From positions 1 to 25,493 of the forward strand of contig DATAXI010000034.1 in the NCBI GenBank assembly GCA_036266845.1: a DNA stretch of 25,493 nucleotides, read 5' to 3'. The notes beneath the pieces are model-generated. The model saw nothing but the letters and a program-made list of their open reading frames with translations, did no database searches and was not told the DNA's origin. Below are positions 16,719-23,900 of this stretch, in pieces; the stretch's first letter is position 1; each line of letters begins with the position of its first letter. The translations under genes and the position numbers were made by a program. Source of the DNA: DATAXI01 sp036266845 (GTDB taxonomy: Bacteria; Verrucomicrobiota; Verrucomicrobiia; Chthoniobacterales; Chthoniobacteraceae).

Positions 16719-18544
16719 CGTTTAAATCGTTTCTTGGATTGCGCCACTTTCAGCGGCGCCGGTGCGGTCCTGGAGCGGGTCACATACAACTGAACGATCG
16801 AGGCCAGATTGGAAATGGTCCAGTAAAGCGCCAGGGCCGAGGCAAAATTGTAACAGAACATTACGAAAATCAACGGCATAAACATAAACATCTGCTGCTG
16901 ACTCTTGTCGCCGGTCTTGGGCGTCATCCGCATCTGGAAGATCATGGTGACGGCCATGCAGATGGGCAGGACGTTGACCGGGATATTGCCAAGATGCATG
17001 ATGGTGTCCGGCTGGGAGAGGTCGCGGACCCAAAGGAACTTGCTGTTCCGCAGTTCTACGGCGGTGGCCAGCACGCGGTAGAAGCCGAAGAAGATCGGGA
17101 TCTGGATGACCATGGGGAGGCAGCCGGCCAGCGGGTTGACCTTGTACTCCTTGTAAAGTTTCATCACCTCCTGGTTCATCCGGCCGGGATCATCCTTGAA
17201 TTTCTCCTTCAGCTCGGTCATGCGCGGCTGAAGCTCCTGCATCTGGCGCATGGAAGCGGTGGCGCGGTTCTGGATGGGCCAGAGGATGCCGCGGATGGCC
17301 AGGGTCATGATGATGATGGCGATGGCATAGCTGCCCACCCAGCTATGGATCAGGTTCATCGTGTTGAGCAACACGACGGAGACGGAGCGGAAAAAGGTCA
17401 TGCCCCAATAGCTGAAGTAATACGTAATGATCCGTTCCTGGCCCCCGCCCAGGCTCTTGAGCACCGCGTAAATCTTCGGCCCGGCATAGAGGTCAAAGTT
17501 CTGCGTGTATGTTTGCCCGGGGGCGACGGTGAACGCCGGCATCCGGATGAGGCCTTCAATCGCGTAATTGTTGGGACGCATCCGATCGTACTTCGGCGCC
17601 GGGAGGTGCGGGTCAACATCCGCATCCGGCACATTGGTGTAACGCCGGGCCCAGACGCCGCTCCCGGCCGCGCCATCGCGAGGGGTGACGATGGTGGTAA
17701 AGTACTGGCTGCTGACGCCGGCCCAGGAGATGTGGTCGGAATCCATTTCGTAAACCGGCCGGGCCTGGCGGGTTTGAACGCCGACCAGCGGAATTTTGCC
17801 GGCGGCAAACCAGTTCACATCCACATGCTGGGAGCGCCCCTCCGCGTCCCAATCGAAACCGGTGTAATAAGAGAGATCGTTCTGATGGATGGGAGCGGCG
17901 GAGCCGATGTACAGGTAATAGCCGGCGGAGGGGATGGGGCTGGAGCCGTGATTGGTAAAGCTCACGCTCAGTCCCACCTTGTAGCCGTGCGCGACCGCGA
18001 GAGAATCCGGGAGGGTGAATCTCTTGGAAATCGAGAGCCCGCCCGGCTGGTCGCGGACGCAGAGCACCTCTTTGCCGCGCACCGTCACGGTGTACGGCAG
18101 GTCCGCACCCTGCTCCGGCTGGTCGCTGATGGCGCCGATGGGAAGGGCGCCAGTCACATTCAGGGTGACATCGCTGCCGGACTCCGCCGGGTAGCCGGTG
18201 AGCGCGGCGGTGGAGATGCCGCCGCCAAGATTGGTAAAACGGTAAACGGCGCCGCCCGAAGGCCCGCTTGCGCTGGTGATCTGCTCGGGGACACCCGGCT
18301 CCGGCGCGGCCAGGGGTGCGGCGGTTGCCGCGGCATGCGTCGCCGAGGGAGTGGCAGCGATAACGGGCTTGACCGAACTTGCCGGCGCAGCGCCGCCGGA
18401 TCCAACACCCGAGGCGGAGGCTGCGGGCGATGGGCTTGCGCCCGCATTGGCCGGAGCCGGTTTGATTTTCGATCCATACTCGACCTCCCATAGAACGAGG
18501 ACGAGAATACAGAGGGCGACTGCGATAATACCTTTGCGATCCAT
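16715..18544 (-). CDS. yidC: Membrane protein insertase YidC/Oxa1
   Basis: Inserts and folds inner-membrane proteins alone or with SecYEG; 609 residues from MDRKG at 18544 (an in-frame ATG at 18592 would add 16 unlikely residues). It has the Gram-negative layout: a first membrane helix (about residues 5-21, GIIAVALCILVLVLW), an Ala/Pro/Ser-rich linker, a large periplasmic domain, then five helices of the Oxa1 core. The conserved groove Arg is in LAIRGILWPIQN. PLAGCLPMVIQIPIFFGFYR and the Met-rich MFMFMPLIFVMF belong to the core. A basic tail (KKRFKR) could contact the ribosome. It sits between yidD (63 nt) and the jag-like gene (ATGA overlap) in the usual cluster order. Confidence 0.97.
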   Translation of the reverse strand: MDRKGIIAVALCILVLVLWEVEYGSKIKPAPANAGASPSPAASASGVGSGGAAPASSVKPVIAATPSATHAAATAAPLAAPEPGVPEQITSASGPSGGAVYRFTNLGGGISTAALTGYPAESGSDVTLNVTGALPIGAISDQPEQGADLPYTVTVRGKEVLCVRDQPGGLSISKRFTLPDSLAVAHGYKVGLSVSFTNHGSSPIPSAGYYLYIGSAAPIHQNDLSYYTGFDWDAEGRSQHVDVNWFAAGKIPLVGVQTRQARPVYEMDSDHISWAGVSSQYFTTIVTPRDGAAGSGVWARRYTNVPDADVDPHLPAPKYDRMRPNNYAIEGLIRMPAFTVAPGQTYTQNFDLYAGPKIYAVLKSLGGGQERIITYYFSYWGMTFFRSVSVVLLNTMNLIHSWVGSYAIAIIIMTLAIRGILWPIQNRATASMRQMQELQPRMTELKEKFKDDPGRMNQEVMKLYKEYKVNPLAGCLPMVIQIPIFFGFYRVLATAVELRNSKFLWVRDLSQPDTIMHLGNIPVNVLPICMAVTMIFQMRMTPKTGDKSQQQMFMFMPLIFVMFCYNFASALALYWTISNLASIVQLYVTRSRTAPAPLKVAQSKKRFKR

Positions 18545-18607
18545 TTTGGAGTGAGAGGGGATGCAGGAAAACTGGCGGCGAGTCCAGTCCACAAATTGCG
18601 ATTTTGG

Positions 18608-18865
18608 TCAGTGGGAACCCGCCGGCTTTGAGCAATGGCAGTGCGGCGGGGGGACGGGGTCAAAGCCGCTCCCGCCCCACGGATGGCACCGGGCAATGCG
18701 CCGGAGGGCCAGCCAGCCGCCCCGCAGCGTGCCGTGGGCCTCGATGGCCTCCATCGCGTAATGCGAGCAGGTGGGCTGATACCGGCAGCCGCATCCCGGA
18801 CCCACGATTGCGGAGAGCAGCGGAGAAACGAGCACCTGATAAGCGCGGATGAGCAGCCTGATCAT
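18608..18865 (-). CDS. yidD: Membrane protein insertion efficiency factor YidD
   Basis: Small membrane-associated protein of 85 residues that assists YidC-dependent insertion. The family signature is clear: LIRAYQVLVSPLL at the N-terminus, then CRYQPTCSHYAMEAIEAHG and the RIARCHPWGGSGFDPVP motif. The C-terminus is short and has an extra HCHC. The ATG overlaps the rnpA stop in ATGA. It lies between rnpA and yidC, the standard position. Confidence 0.95.
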   Translation of the reverse strand: MIRLLIRAYQVLVSPLLSAIVGPGCGCRYQPTCSHYAMEAIEAHGTLRGGWLALRRIARCHPWGGSGFDPVPPPHCHCSKPAGSH

Positions 18866-19308
18866 GTTAAGTCTTTGAAAATAGCCGCCTTCTGGCCAAG
18901 CGCTACAAATTCCGCTCGCAGGGAATCGCCGCTGGCCTTGCCCGCGGCGGGGCGCACCACCAGGACGACCCAAAGGCCGGGAAGAATTCGCGGCTGGGAA
19001 ATACGCACCATTTCCCGCAATCTGCGCCGGAGGCGGTTGCGGAGGACGGCATTGCCCACGCGCCGGGAGGTGATGAAGCCAAAACGGGTGCTGGCCCGCT
19101 CCGGGTAAACCCCCAGGATCATATAGCGCCCGTGGTACGCGCGGCCCGCACGCTTGACGCGGGAGAACTCGGAGGATTCCGTCAGGCGCGAGCCTTTCGG
19201 GAACCGGAGCCGGATGGACTCGGAAAAATGCGCCGAATCCGGGGACTGAGCTTCCGCCGCCTCGTGGGGAGGCGGATCGCCGGGATCGGCTGGATCTGGA
19301 GCGGTCAG
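18862..19308 (-). CDS. rnpA: Ribonuclease P protein component (start codon unresolved)
   Basis: Protein subunit of RNase P, which matures tRNA 5' ends. Clear family features are FPKGSRLTESSEFSRVKRAG at the N-terminus, RFGFITSRRVGNAVLRNRLR (the basic RNR motif that binds RNA) and REMV. The only ATG in frame, at 19122, falls after about 30 conserved residues and cannot be the true start. Upstream the frame has no ATG, GTG or TTG up to its stop at 19494, passing through all of rpmH. I set the start at CTG 19306-19308 because it overlaps the rpmH stop as CTGA, like the ATGA overlaps of its neighbours; this adds about 30 Pro/Asp/Glu/Ala-rich residues. ATC at 19215, just before the conserved part, is the other candidate. 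The gene is certain; its start is not. Confidence 0.85.
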   Translation of the reverse strand: MTAPDPADPGDPPPHEAAEAQSPDSAHFSESIRLRFPKGSRLTESSEFSRVKRAGRAYHGRYMILGVYPERASTRFGFITSRRVGNAVLRNRLRRRLREMVRISQPRILPGLWVVLVVRPAAGKASGDSLRAEFVALGQKAAIFKDLT

Positions 19309-19478
19309 GCCTGGGTGTGACGGGCGAAGTGGACTTCGACGCCCTTGGGCAGCAGCCGCTTGCGGCCACGCTGCCGGCGCCGGGAGAGTATGGCACGCCC
19401 GCTCTTGGTCTTCATGCGCGCGCGAAATCCGAACTGCTGTTTGCGCGTGCGCTTGGATGCTTGATAGGTGCGTTTCAT
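19305..19478 (-). CDS. rpmH: 50S ribosomal protein L34
   Basis: Small basic protein of the large ribosomal subunit; 57 residues. MKRTYQASKRTRKQQFGF and RMKTKSGRAILSRRRQRGRK are the family consensus. L34 is usually 44-50 residues and ends soon after the GRKRL block; here LPKGVEVHFARHTQA extends the C-terminus by about 13 residues. The gene is first in the rpmH-rnpA-yidD-yidC-jag cluster and has two candidate promoters upstream. The rnpA frame is open across its full length. Confidence 0.96.
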   Translation of the reverse strand: MKRTYQASKRTRKQQFGFRARMKTKSGRAILSRRRQRGRKRLLPKGVEVHFARHTQA

Positions 19479-19520
19479 AATAAACTGAAGTTCAACGAAT
19501 GTTTGGAAAAAAGAGCCGGA

Positions 19521-19548
19521 AGGGTAGCCGCCCGGTATCCAGTGTCAA
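19521..19548 (-). promoter_or_regulatory. Candidate sigma-70 promoter of rpmH (proximal)
   Basis: On the minus strand a perfect -35 TTGACA (19548-19543) is followed after 16 nt by TACCCT (19526-19521), which keeps the T, A and final T of the -10 consensus. It ends about 43 nt before the rpmH ATG. Confidence 0.5.
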
Positions 19549-19565
19549 CACCGAACGAGCCCTAA

Positions 19566-19594
19566 ATTTTAACAGAAGGCGGCGATGGCGGCAA
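19566..19594 (-). promoter_or_regulatory. Candidate sigma-70 promoter of rpmH (distal)
   Basis: On the minus strand TTGCCG (19594-19589) and TAAAAT (19571-19566) are spaced by 17 nt; the -10 matches the consensus in five of six positions. It lies in the gap between the reductase stop and rpmH, upstream of the TTGACA promoter, giving a tandem arrangement. Confidence 0.5.
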
Positions 19595-19667
19595 AGAAGA
19601 GATTCAAATATCCGCGCCAGGCGGAATGAAGCGAGGGATCCACTTTGCTACTTTCCCTGAGGTTCAC

Positions 19668-20828
19668 TCAGTACACGTCCCGCTTATACCGCTTCGTCTT
19701 CTTCAGTTCCTCGACGTAGAGGGCCGCCTCTTCAGGGGTCTTCTTGCCTTCTGTTTCGACGATTTTCAGCAGTGCCGCATCGACGTCCTTGGCCATCCGC
19801 GAGGCATCGCCGCATACGAAGAAGTGAGCGCCCTCCTGATCGATCCATTTCCAGATTTCGCCGGCGTTTTCGAGCATCCGGTTCTGAACATAGACCTTAT
19901 GGGCCTGGTCGCGGGAGAATGCGGTATCGAGTCGCGTGAGCAGTCCCTCATTCTGGAAAGCGGTGAATTCCTCCTCGTAGAGAAAATCGGAATTGCGGCG
20001 CTGCTCGCCGAAGAGGAGCCAGTTCTTGCCCTTCGCGCCGGTGGCCTTGCGGTCTTGCAGGTAGGCCCGGAAGGGCGCCACGCCGGTGCCGGGTCCCACC
20101 ATGATGATGGGCGTATTGCCATCCTCCGGCATGCGGAAGCCTTTTGCGGTATGGACGAATACCGGGACGCGGTCGCAATCCCCCACCCGTTCGGCCAGGA
20201 AGGTGGAGCAGACGCCGTTGCGGTTGCGCCCGTGGGATTCGTAATGCACGACGGCGACCGTGAGATGCACGGCCTCTTTGTGCGCCTTCTGGCTGGAGGC
20301 GATGGAATAGAGCCGCGGCTGAAGCTTGCGCAGCAGCTTCACAAACTCCTCCGGGGTGAGATGGACGCTCGGGTAGCCGGTGAGAAAATCGACATATTCC
20401 ATCCCCCAGAGGTACTCCTCCAGGTCTCCCTTTCGCAGGGGATCATGCAATTCCCGCAACAGGGATGCCGCTTCCCCGCCCCGCTCGGAGATCGCCTGGA
20501 CGAATTGCCTGGAAGGCTGGGTGATCTGGTAATCCTGGAGCAGCGCGGTGCGAAGCGGCTTGGGGATACCGTCGTTGCCGGGCACCGTTTCCTCGCCCGT
20601 AGCGTGGAGCGCGTGCAAAATCTCGTCCACCAGAGCGGGGTCATTCTTCGCGAAAACGCCAATCGAGTCGCCACATTCGTAAACGAGGCCCGAGCCGGCC
20701 AGACCCAGCTCAAAGTGCCGGGTATCCTTCTGGGAGCCCTCGAGGGTGAGCTTGCGATTAACGAGAAGGGGTGCGGGAAAAGGGTTCTTGCGTGAATACG
20801 CAGATGCGGGGGCCGTTTCTGTGGACAT
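19668..20828 (-). CDS. CysJ-like FAD/NADPH reductase without flavodoxin domain
   Basis: Flavoprotein of the ferredoxin-NADP reductase superfamily, closest in layout to the C-terminal half of sulfite reductase alpha subunit/P450 reductase; 386 residues from the ATG at 20828. An N-terminal beta-barrel part (ECGDSIGVFAKN) is interrupted by the helical connecting domain typical of the CysJ group (about 65-165). FAD binding is shown by RLYSIASS (172-179) and GVCSTFL (205-211), and NADPH binding by GPGTGVAPFRAYL (245-257), FGEQRRNSDFLY and FFVCGDASRMAKDV (336-349). The C-terminal YKRDVY resembles the aromatic ending of the family. The N-terminal FMN/flavodoxin domain of true CysJ is absent, so electrons must go to another carrier or directly to a partner. 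The frame runs on to 21398, but that part is antisense to the next gene. Confidence 0.85.
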   Translation of the reverse strand: MSTETAPASAYSRKNPFPAPLLVNRKLTLEGSQKDTRHFELGLAGSGLVYECGDSIGVFAKNDPALVDEILHALHATGEETVPGNDGIPKPLRTALLQDYQITQPSRQFVQAISERGGEAASLLRELHDPLRKGDLEEYLWGMEYVDFLTGYPSVHLTPEEFVKLLRKLQPRLYSIASSQKAHKEAVHLTVAVVHYESHGRNRNGVCSTFLAERVGDCDRVPVFVHTAKGFRMPEDGNTPIIMVGPGTGVAPFRAYLQDRKATGAKGKNWLLFGEQRRNSDFLYEEEFTAFQNEGLLTRLDTAFSRDQAHKVYVQNRMLENAGEIWKWIDQEGAHFFVCGDASRMAKDVDAALLKIVETEGKKTPEEAALYVEELKKTKRYKRDVY

Positions 20829-20904
20829 GGGCGGCAAATCAAAGCAAACCCGCCCACCGTGCGCAAGCCTCGTTGCTCCCGGAAATGGCCATCCTTTGCC
20901 CCCT

Positions 20905-20920
20905 GCAAGCCCCGGCTTGC
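20905..20920. other. Perfect palindrome in the divergent reductase/coiled-coil spacer
   Basis: GCAAGC and GCTTGC are separated by CCCG in the 163-bp gap between two divergent genes. The position suits an operator or hairpin. No convincing promoter was found in this gap on either strand. Confidence 0.35.
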
Positions 20921-20991
20921 TGTAATGCGCAGGATAAGCTAAGGATGGGGGGAGCCTTGGGCCGCCCCAGGGATATGTTTGCATTGAAACA

Positions 20992-23900
20992 ATGGCCAAA
21001 ACCCAATCCGCTCCTGCCGGGGAGATCGTCCTGCAACTTGGTGACCTCCTCAGCCGAATCCCCAAAGAGTATTTGCTCCCCGGTTCGCACGACCCCAGGC
21101 AGCCTGTCCGCTTCCCCGTGGAGGAATTGGCGGACTTTATAGAGACCGGCAGAACCACGATGTCGCTGCGGCGCCTTGCCCAGGCCTGCCCGAATGTCAT
21201 CAAGCCTGACGCGGCAAAAGATGTGGATATCCCGTTTCCTGTCCAGAAAGTGATGGGCCAAATCCCCCACCGGGAGCTGGGCGAGCCCCGCCAGCGGACT
21301 CTCTTTTCCCTCCGCGGCGAGCCGGCGGCCGCTTCCGCGCCGCAGCCTGCCGCCGCGTCTTCCGCAACCGGAGCTCCCCCCCCCCTTCCACCCACCAATG
21401 GCGGCGATGAGGAGAAAATCCACCTGAGCCTTCACACCATCCTGGCCGCATTACCGGGGGAATGGCGCACGCCGGGCTTGCAAAAAGTGGATGAGGCGAC
21501 CCGCGTTGCGATCCCCCTGCGGCTGGTGGAGCATCAACTGCCAACCGGGCGCGTGGAGATCCCGCTGACGCAATTCCTTGCCGGTGTGCCCCCGGCCCTG
21601 CGCGAGCATTTCCCCTCCGATCCCAGGAAGACGGTGCCCATCCCGCTGACGGAGATTTTCCCAAACCTGCCGGACCGGCCCAAGGGAAGCAGCCCCGGTG
21701 TGCGCGAACAAGTCGCCAGCCTGGGATCCACCACCGCTGTCCGGGAGACCGGCAAGGTGAACGACGAGCTGGCGCGGAAGCTGGTGGACGCCAGCACCCG
21801 CATCGACGCGCTGATGCGCGAGCGCGATGCCGCCGTAAAGCAGCGGGATGAAATCCGCGAGGCATTGAAGCGCCAGGCCGCCGCCGCGCCGGAGCCGGGC
21901 CAGGCCCCCGGCGAGGCCGAAGCCGCGACCGCCCGCCTGGAGGCGATGGGCCGCGAGCGGGATGTGGTGATTACCGAAAAGGAATCCGAGATTGGCGCGC
22001 TGCGGCAGCAATTGGAAACGCAGCGGAAGGAGCACCAGACCCTGGCCGCGGAGCGGGATCAATGGCAAAAGCATCGGTCCGAGCTGGCCGAGCAACTGGA
22101 ACAGCTTAAAAACCAGCATAGGAAGGAGCTGGAATCCAACTCCCAGCGCGTCAACGTGACCGTCCGTGAGAAAGACGAGGGTCTCTCCCGCCTTTCCCAA
22201 TCCATCGAGGACCGGAAACGGGAGTTAAAGAGCATCGAGCGCGAGCGGGACAATGCGATCCGCGAGCGGGAGGCCGTGGCGTCTCAATTGGCCGAGGCCC
22301 GCGGCGACCAGAAGAAGCAGGTCGAGACCTTGCGCGGCTCCCATAAGAAACAATTGGAAACCCTGGGCGAAGATTACAACAAGCAGCTCGCCTCCCTTGC
22401 CGCGGAGCACACCAAGCAACTGGAATCGCTGCGCGTCGATCACAAGAAGCGGATCGAGGCGTTCATGCAGGAGCGCACCATGGCGCTCACGGAGCGGGAC
22501 CAGATCAACGCCCAGCTTGCCAAGGCACGCGAGGATCACAGCACTCAGGTGCGGACGCTGACGGGCGATTACAAGCGGCAGATCGAGTCGCTCACCAAGG
22601 ATCACAAGAAAAACCTGGACGCAGTCCAGCAGCAGCGCGACGCGCTGGCCCGCGAGCAGAACAGCCTGACCACGCAGATCACCCAGGTGCGCGAGCAGCA
22701 CAAAAAACAACTCGAGGCGATTGCCCAGCAGCGCGACGACGTGATGCGCGAGCGCGACCTGGCCAAGGCGCAGATGCAGCAATCGCGCGAGGATCACAAA
22801 CGCCACCTGGATGTGCTGACCGGCGATTTCTCGCGGCAGCTCGCCATCGTGCGCGAGGAGCACAAGAAGGAACTGGCGGCCCTGAACCAATTGCGCGACG
22901 ACATCAACCGCGAGCGCGAGGCTCTGGCCCAGCAGTTGGTGGAGGCGGAGAAAGGCCATCAGAAGCAGGTCGAATCCCTTACCTCCGACCAGCACAAACA
23001 AATCCAGACTCTCAATGAGGATTACTCGCGGCGCCTCGCCTCGCTGGAGGATGCGCGCAACAAGGTGGCCGCCGAGCGCGACGCGAAGCAAACCGAGCTG
23101 GGTCAAACCCGGGAGGATCACAAACGGCTGCTCGAATCCCTCCAGGAGCGGCAGCGGAAACAGGTCGAGGAGGTGGCGCTCACGCACAAAAAAGCGGTGG
23201 ATGAGCTTTCCTCGCAGCGCGACATCGTCACCGGCGAGCGGGATTCCCTTTCCTTCCAACTCAGCCAGGCGCACGAGGCGCACAAGAAACAGATTCAGCT
23301 CCTCACGACGGATCACCGCCAGCACGCGGAATCATTGAACCAGCAGCGGGAACAGATCATCGCGGAGCGGGAATCGCTCGCGGCTCAGATCATCCGGCTG
23401 GAGGCGGAGTACAAGGGCTCTGTGGAATCGCTGCGCGGCGAGCACAACGCGGAGGTGGAGCGGCTGCTGGCCGGGCATCGCAAGGGACTGGACGATCTGG
23501 CCGCGGACCACGGGCAGCGCATCGATGAAATGCGCGCCGGGCATGCAAAATCGATGGCCGGGATGAATGCGCAGCAGGAAGCGCTGAAGCGCGAGAAGGA
23601 GGAGGTTCTGGCCCGTCTGGCCGAGCGCGAGGAAGATCACAAGAAAGCCGCCGCCGGCCTGGACGAAGACCATCGCAAGGCGCTCGAAGCCCTCAAGGCC
23701 GCCCATAATGAAGCGATGGAGGGTCTCGCCGCGGAGCATCGCGCCGGCATCGAGGAATTGACCGCCGAGCATCGCCGCCACATGGATGCCGCGCACACGC
23801 AGCGGGACGCTTTTTCCAGGGAGAAGGAGGCAATCGCCGCCCAGCTCGAGCAAGCCCGGGCGGACCATCGCAAAGCGCTGGAGAATGCCGCCGCCGCTCA

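Noticed and set aside
16703..18493. Long plus-strand frame (596 codons) opposite yidC
   Set aside because: It is fully antisense to a clear yidC, has no domain pattern, is rich in His/Gly/Asp as expected from the complement of GC-rich codons, and has no independent context.
18866..19396. Upstream extension of the yidD frame to 262 codons
   Set aside because: The extra part overlaps conserved rnpA and rpmH in another frame and is low-complexity Pro/Arg/Ser sequence; the ATGA start at 18865 gives a normal YidD length.
20829..21398. N-terminal extension of the CysJ-like frame as a possible missing flavodoxin domain
   Set aside because: The extension is Gly/Arg/Ser-rich without a flavodoxin pattern and is antisense to the head domain of the coiled-coil gene.
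22225..23325. Leu-rich repetitive minus-strand frame opposite the coiled-coil gene, looking like a leucine-repeat protein
   Set aside because: The repeats are the complement of CAC/AAG/CTG-rich hendecad codons. The plus-strand reading has consistent coiled-coil chemistry over more than 1000 codons, and the antisense frame is broken into several pieces.
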